A DNA stretch of 64,000 nucleotides from NCBI RefSeq assembly GCF_003668555.1, contig NZ_RCWN01000001.1:62001-126000 (forward strand), given 5' to 3'. The notes beneath the pieces are model-generated. The model was not told the origin of the DNA and did not search any database. It saw nothing but the letters and a program-made list of their open reading frames with translations. This document shows, piece after piece, positions 27,090-35,653 of the stretch; the first letter of the stretch is position 1; every line of letters begins with the position of its first letter. Source of the stretch: Notoacmeibacter ruber. GTDB lineage: Bacteria > Pseudomonadota > Alphaproteobacteria > Rhizobiales > Rhizobiaceae. Position numbers and translations under genes: made by a program.

Positions 27090-27473
27090 TTATTGACTCC
27101 ACGCATTCTCGATATGCACAGGCCAACGCTTGGGGCAGATTGCGACGATGTCGAAGCGGATGGAGAGATATGGCGCGTCGGGTTGTTTGGCGAGCCACAG
27201 ATCGGCTGCGTTGGCGATCCGGGTTTGAGATGTCCAGGTGACGGCATCCATCGCCTCGCGCAAGGTGGGGCGGGCCTTCACCTCGACAATGGCAACCACC
27301 TTACCGCGCCTGGCGATAATATCGATCTCACCAAGCGGCGTGCGGACATTGCGACCGACAATCCGGTAACCTTTCAGGCGGAGAAGCCATGCTGCCAGGG
27401 TTTCTCCGCGCGCGCCACGCTTCAAAAAGCGGCGCTTGGCGTGACGGCCATGGGGTTTGCCCGCCTCAGCCAT
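27090..27473 (-). CDS. YraN family protein (UPF0102), predicted endonuclease-like
   Basis: This 127-residue protein has a restriction-endonuclease-like fold with the series GARGETLAAWLLRLKG, LGEIDIIARRGKVVAIVEVK, where E, D and E-x-K form the PD-(D/E)XK-type site at about residues 45-68. The family is widespread and usually follows rsmI, as here, where the two genes overlap by 8 bases. Function is not established; links to DNA uptake or Holliday junction handling have been proposed from fold only. The final residues (HIENAWSQ) are typical of the rhizobial forms. Confidence 0.9.
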   Translation of the reverse strand: MAEAGKPHGRHAKRRFLKRGARGETLAAWLLRLKGYRIVGRNVRTPLGEIDIIARRGKVVAIVEVKARPTLREAMDAVTWTSQTRIANAADLWLAKQPDAPYLSIRFDIVAICPKRWPVHIENAWSQ

Positions 27474-28380
27474 CGCCGCTCTTCAATTCGACAAGTCTCT
27501 TGTAAAGATCGGATTTTGGCAGGCCAGTCTGTCTTGCGGCTTCGGCCGCCGCTTTGCCGGCGGGCATGTCGCCCGCGAGATCGCGTAGCAGCGCGTCCAG
27601 CACCTCGCCCTCCGGAGCAGCCTCGGCCAGTGGTGGCCCAACGCAAATCACGCATTCGCCCTTGGGCGCTCCGGTCTCCTCGTAGTGTTTGGAAAGGTCG
27701 GAGAGTGTGCCTCGGCGGTACTCTTCGAAGGTCTTGGTCAGTTCGCGACAGACAGATGCAGGCCGCTCCGCGCCAAACGTCTCCACCATGGCCGAGAGGC
27801 AATCCGGTAAACGGCGCGGCGATTCATAGAAGATCAGACTGCCCGGAATGCTTTTAAGCTCAGCCAGCCGGTCGGCCCGAGCCTTGGCTTTCGAGGGCAG
27901 AAACCCGGCGAAGAAAAAGGCATCGGTCGGCAGGCCGGAGGCTGTCAGGGCCGCGAGCGCAGCGGACGGGCCGGGAATCGGAACGACAGACACGCCCGCC
28001 TCGACGGCCTCATCGACGAGCCGGTAGCCGGGATCGGACAAAAGCGGCGTGCCGGCATCCGAGATCAGCGCGACGCTCTGTCCGTCAGCGATGGCGGCGA
28101 TCAGCTTGGGCCCGGCACTCGCAGCATTGTGCTCGTGATAGGCGACCAATCTGCCCTGGATACCATAGCGCTGAAGCAGCACGCGGCTGGTCCGTGTGTC
28201 TTCACAGGCAATGATGTCCGCCGCAGCAAGCACTTCCAGCGCCCGGATCGTGATATCGGAAAGATTGCCGATCGGCGTTGCGACGAGATGCAGACCAGCA
28301 GGCAGCGGCGCGGACGAAAAGCTCTGCCCGCTTATCAGGTAGCGCCGCATAGACCCACCGCTACTATGCTGCTCGCCCAC
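27466..28380 (-). CDS. rsmI: 16S rRNA (cytidine1402-2'-O)-methyltransferase RsmI
   Basis: This 304-residue tetrapyrrole-methylase-fold enzyme modifies C1402 in the decoding centre of 16S rRNA. The signature TPIGNLSDITIRALEVLAAA (about residues 35-54) and CEDTRTSRVLLQRYGI follow a short tail. The SAM pocket shows ALISDAGTPLLSDPGYRLV and PIPGPSAALAALTASGLP, and the C-terminal helix-turn-helix-like part reads LAGDMPAGKAAAEAARQTG. The GTG at 28380 has GGGAG at suitable distance; ATG 28350, ten codons later, is nearly as good. It overlaps yraN by 8 bases. Confidence 0.95.
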   Translation of the reverse strand: MGEQHSSGGSMRRYLISGQSFSSAPLPAGLHLVATPIGNLSDITIRALEVLAAADIIACEDTRTSRVLLQRYGIQGRLVAYHEHNAASAGPKLIAAIADGQSVALISDAGTPLLSDPGYRLVDEAVEAGVSVVPIPGPSAALAALTASGLPTDAFFFAGFLPSKAKARADRLAELKSIPGSLIFYESPRRLPDCLSAMVETFGAERPASVCRELTKTFEEYRRGTLSDLSKHYEETGAPKGECVICVGPPLAEAAPEGEVLDALLRDLAGDMPAGKAAAEAARQTGLPKSDLYKRLVELKSGDG

Positions 28381-28483
28381 GCAGTTCTCCCATTGCCCTT
28401 CATCCGTCCATCCCGCCTATAGATATGATATCCGGCGATGGCGACCTCTCGCTGTTCGGACAATCGGGCGCAAACGAGCGCGA

Positions 28484-29095
28484 TCAGCGTTCTGCCAGCG
28501 CCAGTCGAACACCGAGGCCAACAAAGACGGCTGCAAAGGAGCGGCGCAACCACGTCATGGCCTCTGCGCTCGAGAGCAGGCGTTGCCGGACCGTGGCGGC
28601 AAAGACGCCATAGCAAGCGAACACCACGAAGGTCATCATCATGAAAATGGTCGATAGCTCGATCATTTGCGGCAATGCGCCGGCCGTTTCGACTTCGACG
28701 AATTGCGGAAGGAAGGCGAAAAAGAAAATCGATAGCTTGGGATTGAGAACATTGATCAGAATGGCCGACAGGATGACCTGGCGATCGGACTTTGATTTGC
28801 CATCCGATTCGACCGTTAGTGGGCCGCCGGTCTTCAGCGTTTGCCAGGCCATGTAGAGCAGATACACGACACCCGCATATTTGATGACCTCAAAGGCCAG
28901 TGCGCTGGCATGAAGGAGTGCGGCAAGACCCGTTATGGCAGCTGCCATATGAGGCAGGATACCAAGCATACAGCCGAAAGCCGCAACGAGAGCGGCACGC
29001 GGTCCGCGTGACAGGCCCGCAGCCATCGTAAAAATGGCGCCCGTGCCGGGCGCGGCGACAACGATCAGCGCTGTAATGATGAATTCAGGAGTCAT
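28484..29095 (-). CDS. LysE family amino acid exporter
   Basis: This 203-residue inner-membrane protein has about six hydrophobic segments and belongs to the LysE/RhtB exporter superfamily. The N-terminus reads FIITALIVVAAPGTGAIFTM, matching the family P-G-P/T motif in helix 1, then GCMLGILPHMAAAITGLAALL and VVYLLYMAWQTLK. A hydrophilic loop with KSKSDRQVILSAILINVLNPK follows, another family landmark. The exported compound cannot be told. It lies between hemW and rsmI on the same strand with gaps of about 50 and 100 bases, so it may be expressed independently. Confidence 0.9.
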   Translation of the reverse strand: MTPEFIITALIVVAAPGTGAIFTMAAGLSRGPRAALVAAFGCMLGILPHMAAAITGLAALLHASALAFEVIKYAGVVYLLYMAWQTLKTGGPLTVESDGKSKSDRQVILSAILINVLNPKLSIFFFAFLPQFVEVETAGALPQMIELSTIFMMMTFVVFACYGVFAATVRQRLLSSAEAMTWLRRSFAAVFVGLGVRLALAER

Positions 29096-29146
29096 GGCAA
29101 ACTCTTACCTGTCTGAAAGTTCTCGTTCTATCACATGAAATCGGAT

Positions 29147-30355
29147 TTACGCCGCGAGATCTGCGACCACCGCGTCCAGTACCACCATCCCGGCCGGCGT
29201 CACGCGGATGCGGCTATTGCCGACAGGTTCGATGAAGCCGTCATTGACGAGGAGAGAGAGCCGGGCAGGTGAGAGCGGCCGGCCAGCAATATCCTCGTAG
29301 CGCGCCAGATCGAGCCCCTCGACGAGCCGAAGGCTCATCAGCAGCATCTCGTCCGCCTGCGCCTCACGGTCGAGCGTTTCCGTCTCGATGACGCCGTTTG
29401 CCTCACTGTCGACCAGTTCGAGCCAGCGTTCCGGGTGCCGCTCGCTGATGGTCACATGCCGCGCGCCATTGTCGAGTTTGAAGCGGCCATGAGCACCGGG
29501 ACCGATGCCGACATATTCGCCATAGCGCCAATAGGTCAGGTTGTGCCGCGATTCCGCGCCGGGAACGGCGTGGTTGGAAACCTCATAGGCGGGAAGACCG
29601 CGCGCCGCCGTGATCTCCTGCGTCAACGCATAGAGATCGGCTGCAACGCCCTCCTCCGGCAATCGAAATTTCTTGGCCTCGTAGAGCCGTCGAAAGGCCG
29701 TGCCGTCTTCGATCGTCAATTGATAGAGGGACAGATGGTCGGCGGCCATGTCGATGGCCGCATTCAGTTCCGCCGCCCATCCTTCCGGTGCCTGACCGGG
29801 GCGCGCATAAATCAGGTCGAAGGAGAGCCGGGGAAAGGTCTGCCGCGCCAGATCAATCGCCGCCCGCGCTTCTGCGACATTGTGGAGGCGACCGAGAAAA
29901 CGCAATTCGGTGTCGATCAGGCTCTGCACGCCGAGCGAAAGCCGGTTGACCCCCGCGGCCCGATAGCCGGCGAAGCGGCCCGCTTCGGCGCTTTGCGGAT
30001 TGGCTTCCATCGTGATTTCAATACCGCCCGGCAGGCCGTAAATGCCGTCTGCCGCATCGAGCACCGAAGAAACCGTTTTCACCTCCATGAGGGACGGCGT
30101 CCCGCCACCGATGAAGACGGATGTCACTTCGCGCGGTCCCGTCAAAGCCCGCATCGCCTTCAACTGATGAACGAAGCCTTCGACAAAACGCTGTTGGTCC
30201 GGCTCGACATGGCGAACGTGGCTGTTGAAGTCGCAATAAGGGCATTTGGCCGCGCAGAAGGGCCAATGGAGGTAGAGGCCGAACCCGGCTGTGCCGTCAT
30301 CGCCATTGATCGGCGAAGGCGCACGAAGCGGTATTTCGGCCAGCCCGCTTGCCAT
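29147..30355 (-). CDS. hemW: Heme chaperone HemW (radical SAM)
   Basis: This 402-residue radical SAM protein delivers heme to respiratory enzymes. It was long annotated as oxygen-independent coproporphyrinogen oxidase. The cluster motif CAAKCPYCDFNSH (C-x3-C-x2-C, near residue 34) lacks the fourth cysteine used by HemN, which favours HemW. SAM-binding SVFIGGGTPSLM and the conserved RLSLGVQSL follow. The start lies 2 bases after the rdgB stop, so rph, rdgB and hemW form one operon. Confidence 0.95.
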   Translation of the reverse strand: MASGLAEIPLRAPSPINGDDGTAGFGLYLHWPFCAAKCPYCDFNSHVRHVEPDQQRFVEGFVHQLKAMRALTGPREVTSVFIGGGTPSLMEVKTVSSVLDAADGIYGLPGGIEITMEANPQSAEAGRFAGYRAAGVNRLSLGVQSLIDTELRFLGRLHNVAEARAAIDLARQTFPRLSFDLIYARPGQAPEGWAAELNAAIDMAADHLSLYQLTIEDGTAFRRLYEAKKFRLPEEGVAADLYALTQEITAARGLPAYEVSNHAVPGAESRHNLTYWRYGEYVGIGPGAHGRFKLDNGARHVTISERHPERWLELVDSEANGVIETETLDREAQADEMLLMSLRLVEGLDLARYEDIAGRPLSPARLSLLVNDGFIEPVGNSRIRVTPAGMVVLDAVVADLAA

Positions 30356-30357
30356 CG

Positions 30358-31035
30358 TCAGTCGGTTGTCAGTTTGGCTGCCAGAAACGCGCTGAGCGCG
30401 CGGGCGCGATGCGACAAGCCGAGATCGGCGCGACCGGCATCGCCCTGTCGGACATTGCCCTTCTTCTCGCTCTTGTCCATTTCGCCGAAGGTCCGTTCAT
30501 GGCCGACGGGCTGAAAAACGGGATCGTAGCCGAAGCCGTTCTCGCCGCGAGGCGGCCAGACGAGGGTGCCCTCGACCCTTCCCGGGAAGAATTCCGTCCG
30601 TCCGTCGGGTGCGGCGAGGCACAGCATGCAGACAAATTGTGCGTCACGATCCACAGGCGAGGTCGCGCCCGCTTTCTGGAGCCGGTCCTCGACCTTATCC
30701 ATCGCCATGGAGAAGTCGCGGCCCGATCCGTCTTCTTTTTCGGCCCAGTCGGCCGTGTAGACGCCGGGCGCACCATCAAGTGCTGATACACATAGCCCGC
30801 TATCGTCGGACAGCGCGATGTGCCCCGTTGCCTTGGCCGCGGCAAGCGCCTTGAGCGCGCTATTCTTCTCGAATGTGTCGCCCGTCTCTTCCGGCTCCGG
30901 CAAACCGAGTTCCGCCGCGCCTTTGACGGCAATGTCATAGGGCGCGAGCAGATCGGTCATCTCGGCCAGCTTGCCGGGATTATGGGTGGCGAGCACCAGC
31001 GTATCGCCGGGCGAGAGAACAATCGGATCGGCCAT
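30358..31035 (-). CDS. rdgB: XTP/dITP pyrophosphatase (RdgB/HAM1)
   Basis: This 225-residue house-cleaning enzyme hydrolyses dITP, dXTP and ITP to prevent incorporation of deaminated purines. It shows [14 protein letters not shown] at residues 13-26, the metal and substrate loop [32 protein letters not shown] and the C-terminal [11 protein letters not shown] 31035 is chosen because it lies just after the rph stop and gives family length; the Shine-Dalgarno is weak. It lies between rph and hemW. Confidence 0.96.
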   Translation of the reverse strand: MADPIVLSPGDTLVLATHNPGKLAEMTDLLAPYDIAVKGAAELGLPEPEETGDTFEKNSALKALAAAKATGHIALSDDSGLCVSALDGAPGVYTADWAEKEDGSGRDFSMAMDKVEDRLQKAGATSPVDRDAQFVCMLCLAAPDGRTEFFPGRVEGTLVWPPRGENGFGYDPVFQPVGHERTFGEMDKSEKKGNVRQGDAGRADLGLSHRARALSAFLAAKLTTD

Positions 31036-31039
31036 GGCT

Positions 31040-31759
31040 TTAGCGTTCCAGCGCTTCCTTTTGCAGCCGAACGAGTTCGGCGATCGAGTTGCGGGCAAGG
31101 GAAAAGAGCTCGCCGAACTGTTCCTCGGAAAATGGATCGCCCTCGGCTGTCCCCTGTATTTCCACGATACCCCCGGCGCCGGTCATGACGAAATTCGCGT
31201 CGGCCTGGGCCGAGGAGTCCTCATCATAATCCAGATCGGCCACGGCCACGCCGTTGTACAGCCCGCAGGAAATCGCCGCGACGTGCTCACGAGCCACGTC
31301 CGAAGCGCGCACCATGCCACGCTCCTGCATCCATAGCAGGCAATCCATCAGGGCGACGAAACCACCCGTGATGGATGCTGTTCGTGTGCCGCCATCGGCC
31401 TGGATGACATCACAATCGACGGTGATCTGGTTCTCGCCGAGCTTTTGCAGATTGCAGACGGCGCGAAGCGAACGGCCGATCAGACGCTGAATCTCGAGCG
31501 TCCGCCCGCCCTGCTTGCCCGCGCTGGCTTCGCGGCGCATCCGGTCGCCCGTGGCGCGGGGCAGCATCCCGTATTCCGCCGTCACCCAGCCCTTGCCGCT
31601 ATTGCGCATCCATGGCGGAACGCGTTCTTCCAGGCTCGCGGTGCAGAGAACGTGGGTGTCGCCGAATTTGACCAGACACGAGCCTTCGGCGTGTTTGGAG
31701 ACGTTCCGCTCGAAGGAAATGGCACGCATCTGGTCGGGTTGGCGGCGGGAAGGGCGCAT
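31040..31759 (-). CDS. rph: Ribonuclease PH
   Basis: This 239-residue phosphorolytic 3'-5' exoribonuclease trims tRNA 3' ends as a hexameric ring. The start [19 protein letters not shown], phosphate-site residues in [12 protein letters not shown] and [20 protein letters not shown], and the core [18 protein letters not shown] are all present at normal places. It heads the rph-rdgB-hemW operon and is divergent from hrcA with 110 bases between, a conserved arrangement in rhizobia. Confidence 0.97.
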   Translation of the reverse strand: MRPSRRQPDQMRAISFERNVSKHAEGSCLVKFGDTHVLCTASLEERVPPWMRNSGKGWVTAEYGMLPRATGDRMRREASAGKQGGRTLEIQRLIGRSLRAVCNLQKLGENQITVDCDVIQADGGTRTASITGGFVALMDCLLWMQERGMVRASDVAREHVAAISCGLYNGVAVADLDYDEDSSAQADANFVMTGAGGIVEIQGTAEGDPFSEEQFGELFSLARNSIAELVRLQKEALER

Positions 31760-31869
31760 GACGTGATCCTTTAATTGCTTGTTGCCGGCCTTCTAGCGGT
31801 GTGGGTGCCATGACGAAAGGGTGGAGGGGCGGCTTTTTCGGACGGCCTCCCTCGCTTATATTCCCCGCC

Positions 31870-32961
31870 ATGGCGCCACGAAAACCTGTCTTGAACATCG
31901 CTGATGACGCTGCAACCGGGGGTCTCGACGCCCGGTCGCGTGAGATTTTCCGCCTGATCGTGGAATCCTATCTCGACACGGGCGAGCCGCTCGGCAGCAG
32001 GAATCTCGCTCGCATGCTCCCCAATGCGCTGTCCGCCGCGACGGTCCGCAATGTGATGAGCGACCTGGAATATCTTGGGCTGATCTATTCGCCTCACACA
32101 TCGGCGGGCCGCATGCCGACCGAGGGCGGATTGCGCTTCTTCGTCGACGCGTTCATGGAACTTGGCGGCCTTGGCGATCAGGAACGTAAATCCATCGACC
32201 GCCAGGTTTCCGATGCCGGGCGCAATGCGACCATGGACACCATGCTGACGGAAGCCAGCCAGATGCTGTCGGGCCTATCGCACGGCGCCGGCCTCGTGGT
32301 GACGGGGAAGGTGGAGGTCGCCCTCAAGCATGTCGAGTTCGTCATGCTGGAGCCCGGAAAGGCGCTCGCCATTCTGGTCTCCGAAAGCGGCGACGTCGAA
32401 AACCGCATCGTCGATGTGCCGGCAGGAGTCACGCCCAGCCAGTTGACCGAGGCCGCCAATTTTCTGAACCATCACATCCGGGGACGGACCCTCGTCGAGG
32501 CCCGCGACGAGATGGGACTTCGCCTGGATGAAATGCGCCAGACGATCGATGATCTGTCGGCCGATCTGGTGCGGCGCGGGCTCGCAATCTGGGGCGAGGG
32601 GCAGGACAATACCACGAGACTGATCGTTCGGGGCCGCTCCAACCTTTTGAGCAATATTCAGGACGCGCAGGACCTTTCGGTCCTGCGTCATCTGTTCGAC
32701 GATCTGGAGCGCAAAGAAAATCTCGTGCAGCTGCTCGATCTTGCCGAGGAGGGATCGGGCGTGCGGATTTTTATCGGTTCGGAAAACCGCCTGTTCTCGC
32801 TTTCCGGCTCATCGCTGGTGGTTGCGCCCTATCGTGATGGCGCCAATCGCGTCGTCGGTGCGCTAGGCGTTATCGGCCCGACCCGGCTGAATTACCGTCA
32901 GGTGGTGCCGGTCGTCGATTATACCGCGCAGGTCATCACGAAGATGTTGTCCAGGGGTTGA
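31870..32961 (+). CDS. hrcA: Heat-inducible transcription repressor HrcA
   Basis: This 363-residue repressor binds CIRCE operators upstream of groESL-type operons and is kept active by GroEL. The N-terminal winged helix spans about residues 20-100 (REIFRLIVESYLDTGEPLGS, NVMSDLEYLGLIYSPHTSAGR), followed by the GAF-like and dimerisation regions. ATG 31870 gives the N-terminal length usual in rhizobia; an in-frame GTG at 31801 would add 23 residues. No CIRCE element lies upstream here, so hrcA itself does not seem autoregulated that way. grpE follows after about 100 bases. Confidence 0.95.
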   Translation: MAPRKPVLNIADDAATGGLDARSREIFRLIVESYLDTGEPLGSRNLARMLPNALSAATVRNVMSDLEYLGLIYSPHTSAGRMPTEGGLRFFVDAFMELGGLGDQERKSIDRQVSDAGRNATMDTMLTEASQMLSGLSHGAGLVVTGKVEVALKHVEFVMLEPGKALAILVSESGDVENRIVDVPAGVTPSQLTEAANFLNHHIRGRTLVEARDEMGLRLDEMRQTIDDLSADLVRRGLAIWGEGQDNTTRLIVRGRSNLLSNIQDAQDLSVLRHLFDDLERKENLVQLLDLAEEGSGVRIFIGSENRLFSLSGSSLVVAPYRDGANRVVGALGVIGPTRLNYRQVVPVVDYTAQVITKMLSRG

Positions 32962-32985
32962 TGTCCTTCATTCCCATCTGCGGGG

Positions 32986-33014
32986 GTTGATTTAAGAGGG
33001 CTCTGTCTCGATAT
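32986..33014 (+). promoter_or_regulatory. Candidate heat-shock (sigma-32) promoter of grpE
   Basis: GTTGATT (32986-32992) and CTCGATAT (33007-33014) are separated by 14 bases, the same spacing as the stronger hsp20 promoter in this window. The -10 matches the CCCCATAT consensus at 6 of 8 positions, the -35 only weakly. It is about 50 bases upstream of grpE. Confidence 0.35.
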
Positions 33015-33062
33015 CGGGCACAACCAATTGTGACGGTTCTGACCAAGCGCCAGAAAACGGAA

Positions 33063-33737
33063 ATGAAGATCATGAACGCCGAAGACAACCATAGCGAAGC
33101 CGTGGACGAAAACGCAGCAAGCCAGACAGGCGAGCCGCGGGAATACTCCTCCGACCAGGCCGAGCAGGCCAATGCCGCTCTGATCGAACTGGGCAAGGAA
33201 GTCGAAGACCTCCGCGACAAGCTGCTCCGTTCGGCCGCCGAGGCGGAGAATGTTCGCCGTCGCTCGCAGCGCGAGGTGGCCGATGCGAAGTCCTTTTCCA
33301 TCGCCAATTTCGCCCGCGACATGCTTGGCGTTGCCGATAATCTGACGCGCGCTCTCGAAGCCATTCCCGACGATGCGCGAAATAGTGGCGATCCGGGTTT
33401 TGCCGCCCTCATCGAAGGCGTGGAACTGACACAGAAGTCGATGCATGGCGCATTGCAGCGCCACGGCGTCCAGAAGCTGGAGCCGGAGGGCGAGCGGTTC
33501 GATCCGAATTTCCATCAGGCCATGTTCGAGGTTCCGAACGCGGATATTCCGAACAATACGGTGGTGCAGGTCGTACAGGCCGGATACCGAATCGGCGAAC
33601 GCGTGCTGCGTCCCGCAATGGTCGGTGTTTCGAAGGGTGGTCCGAAGGCCGCTCCGGCCGCCACCGAGGCTCAGACAGAGCACGGCGATTCGGCGGAACC
33701 GGGTCCGCCTGACGAAATCGCCACGCGCGACGCCTGA
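33063..33737 (+). CDS. grpE: Nucleotide exchange factor GrpE
   Basis: This co-chaperone of about 224 residues releases ADP from DnaK. An acidic N-terminal tail is followed by a long coiled coil (about residues 40-90, [26 protein letters not shown]) and the beta-wing head with [32 protein letters not shown] and the end motif [20 protein letters not shown] low-complexity tail of about 30 residues rich in Ala, Pro and Glu follows. Start 33063 or 33072 cannot be separated with certainty. dnaK and dnaJ are not adjacent. A terminator follows. Confidence 0.95.
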   Translation: MKIMNAEDNHSEAVDENAASQTGEPREYSSDQAEQANAALIELGKEVEDLRDKLLRSAAEAENVRRRSQREVADAKSFSIANFARDMLGVADNLTRALEAIPDDARNSGDPGFAALIEGVELTQKSMHGALQRHGVQKLEPEGERFDPNFHQAMFEVPNADIPNNTVVQVVQAGYRIGERVLRPAMVGVSKGGPKAAPAATEAQTEHGDSAEPGPPDEIATRDA

Positions 33738-33757
33738 TCTTTAAGACAGTATTAACC

Positions 33758-33785
33758 ACGAAAAGCGACCTCTCCGGCCGCTTTT
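33758..33785 (+). terminator. Rho-independent terminator of grpE
   Basis: AAAAGCG (33759-33765) pairs with CGCTTTT (33777-33783), extended by CC/GG across one mismatch, and followed by Ts. It is about 20 bases after the grpE stop. Confidence 0.75.
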
Positions 33786-34029
33786 TTATTGGCCGAGAGG
33801 CCGCTGAGCGCAATCCGTCGCTATGGTGAAGGAAGGTTTAACGGCGCAAACTATTTAAAAATATAAGCTTTTTTGTCTCAAAACCAAATTGTGGGCTCTT
33901 TCTGAGCTTCGGGCCGATAGTGCACTGCGCAATTCGCTGGAACGAGTGCATTAAGCGGCCCATTATATACGCAAGCCACGGCGGTTCGCGCCGTTAGCGA
34001 GTAAGCGTAAAGAGTAACGAGGTCCCCAA
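33786..34029 (+). promoter_or_regulatory. Long leader and promoter region of the outer-membrane barrel gene
   Basis: This 244-base stretch has an AT-rich block at about 33848-33880, a TATATA at 33964-33969 that may be a -10 element although no matching -35 is seen, and a small hairpin ACGGCG-GTTCG-CGCCGT at 33978-33994 that would fall in the 5' leader. AACGAGG just before 34030 is the ribosome site. Long structured leaders are usual for abundant outer-membrane proteins. No small gene is evident. Confidence 0.45.
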
Positions 34030-34614
34030 ATGAAAACCCTTTTGGCAACTGCCGCCATCATTCTTCTGCCCGGCGCCGCAATGGCCGCCGATGCGATCGA
34101 CTATTCCACTCCTACACCGGCCCCGACCTATGAAGTCGCTCCCGAGCGTTTCGGCTGGGATGGCGCCTATGCCGGTGTGCAGGCCGGATATGGTTTCGGC
34201 GAACTTGATCCGGGCGATGATCCCAGTGGCTTCCTGGGCGGTGCCCACGCGGGATACCTGTTCCAGTACGGCTCCTTCGTCGTCGGCCCGGAATTCGACA
34301 TCGATGCCTCCGGTATCGACAGCGATGATATCGACGTCGATGCGATCGCTCGCGCCAAACTGAAGGCCGGTTTCGCCGTCGACCGCTTCCTGCTGAGCGG
34401 TACGGTCGGCTACGCCTATGCATGGGGCGAGACAGATCCCGATGGCGATGTCAGCGATGGCGGTCTGGAAGTCGGTGCCGGCCTTGATTTCGCGGCGACT
34501 GATAACGTCATTGTCGGTTCCGACTACATGTACCACAATTTCGATGATTTCGACGATACGGGTTCGGATGCGAGCCTGCACACCGTCCGGGCGCGTGTGT
34601 CTTACAAGTTCTAA
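34030..34614 (+). CDS. Outer membrane beta-barrel protein (Omp25/RopB-like)
   Basis: This 194-residue exported protein has a signal peptide (KTLLATAAIILLPGAAMA, cleaved at AMA-ADA near residue 19) and a mature part of alternating short strands, with the family marker WDGAYAGVQAGYGFG at about 40-54 and an acidic loop (DIDASGIDSDDIDVDA). It ends in VRARVSYKF, whose terminal Phe is the outer-membrane insertion signal. It is related to the small eight-stranded barrels of rhizobia and Brucella, which stabilise the envelope. It is monocistronic with terminators on both sides. Confidence 0.9.
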   Translation: MKTLLATAAIILLPGAAMAADAIDYSTPTPAPTYEVAPERFGWDGAYAGVQAGYGFGELDPGDDPSGFLGGAHAGYLFQYGSFVVGPEFDIDASGIDSDDIDVDAIARAKLKAGFAVDRFLLSGTVGYAYAWGETDPDGDVSDGGLEVGAGLDFAATDNVIVGSDYMYHNFDDFDDTGSDASLHTVRARVSYKF

Positions 34615-34656
34615 GAGCGCGCACCGCATCAACCCGCAGTTCTGCTGGGGAGCGAA

Positions 34657-34687
34657 GGGGCCGGGCGGAAACGTCCGGCTCTTTTAT
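34657..34687. terminator. Terminator between the outer-membrane barrel gene and the CHAD gene
   Basis: GCCGGGCG and CGTCCGGC pair (one G-U) around GAAA and are followed by CTCTTTTATTTTT. The reverse strand is A-rich on the other side, so it may serve both convergent genes; its T tract contains the CHAD gene stop. Confidence 0.8.
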
Positions 34688-35598
34688 TTTTGAACCAGAC
34701 TGGCGGCATTTGCGACACGCCAAAGGCCCGCCATTCGCCGCCCATGCGCACGGGGCTTCTCCACGAGAAGCAGCGGCGCGAGCCGGAACGCTTCGACACG
34801 CAGGCTGGTGCTGTGTGTGGCCAGAAGTACTTCGAGGCCTCGACGCGCTTCCTTGGTCAGACCGTCGGGATCATCGGCGCGAAGCCGTTCGAGCAGGACG
34901 ACCAGATCGTGGTCTGTGCCCAGAATATCGGTCAACCGGTCCAGAGCCGCGATGCGCGTATCCATCGCATCCGGCCAGATGTCGCGCAGAAGGCGCATAT
35001 GATACCAGTGATATTTCAGACGCTTGCGCCAATCGTGGAGCAATTCGGCGTCTGAGGAGACGATCGCCTCCGAAAGGCCGTCTCGCGCTCGGCCATAGGA
35101 CTTTGCCACACCCTTTCGAAGCGCCTTTTCGGGGGCGCAGTCCAGTTCGATCTCGTGGAAGCGCTCACGGATTTTCTCGATCGTATCCGCTGCCTCCTGC
35201 CTTCGCTCCTTCAGATCGGCATCGTCCAGTATCTCCTGCCGATGCGCATCGCCCCATGCCTCCAGCGGCTTGAAAAGCTGCCTGGCTTCATCATTGGCCG
35301 CGAAGACATCGCGAAGCCGCGCGATGGTCGTCGGCAGAACTTGTGCATCGCGGATCTCGGAGAAGGGGCGTGCGACATCGCGGCACGCCTTGTTCTCTAT
35401 CTGATAAGTCTTTTCGAGGCCCGGGCGAACGAGCCGAAGCAATGCTCGCACCTTCTTCATGCGCTTGCGGAGATCGTGAACCGCCTCCTCCAGATCGTCG
35501 CCCTCGCGAATGGACTCGGCAGCCTTGCGAAGCTGTTTGTCGCCCTCTTTTCGGACGGCTTCGATTAGCGGGCGATCGATCTTGAGCTGATAGGGCAT
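34684..35598 (-). CDS. CHAD domain protein
   Basis: This 304-residue, helix-rich, basic protein belongs to the CHAD family, whose members bind inorganic polyphosphate through conserved histidines and lysines. Key features are AVHDLRKRMKKVRALLRLVR (about residues 40-60) and the second repeat LLHDWRKRLKYHWYHMRLL (about 200-220), the two H-D-x-R-K-x-x-K motifs of the family. No triphosphate tunnel (CYTH) domain is attached. ATG 35598 is chosen because an open frame extending another 104 codons upstream runs antisense to adenosine kinase and has no sense. It lies downstream of adenosine kinase. Confidence 0.88.
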   Translation of the reverse strand: MPYQLKIDRPLIEAVRKEGDKQLRKAAESIREGDDLEEAVHDLRKRMKKVRALLRLVRPGLEKTYQIENKACRDVARPFSEIRDAQVLPTTIARLRDVFAANDEARQLFKPLEAWGDAHRQEILDDADLKERRQEAADTIEKIRERFHEIELDCAPEKALRKGVAKSYGRARDGLSEAIVSSDAELLHDWRKRLKYHWYHMRLLRDIWPDAMDTRIAALDRLTDILGTDHDLVVLLERLRADDPDGLTKEARRGLEVLLATHSTSLRVEAFRLAPLLLVEKPRAHGRRMAGLWRVANAASLVQK

Positions 35599-35653
35599 TC
35601 CCAGCCTCGAATGATGACGACGCAGGAACAGATAGGTTCGAATCCGCCTCTGT

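Noticed and set aside
31760..31869. CIRCE operator before hrcA
   Set aside because: The inverted repeat TTAGCACTC-N9-GAGTGCTAA was looked for in the rph-hrcA gap and is not there.
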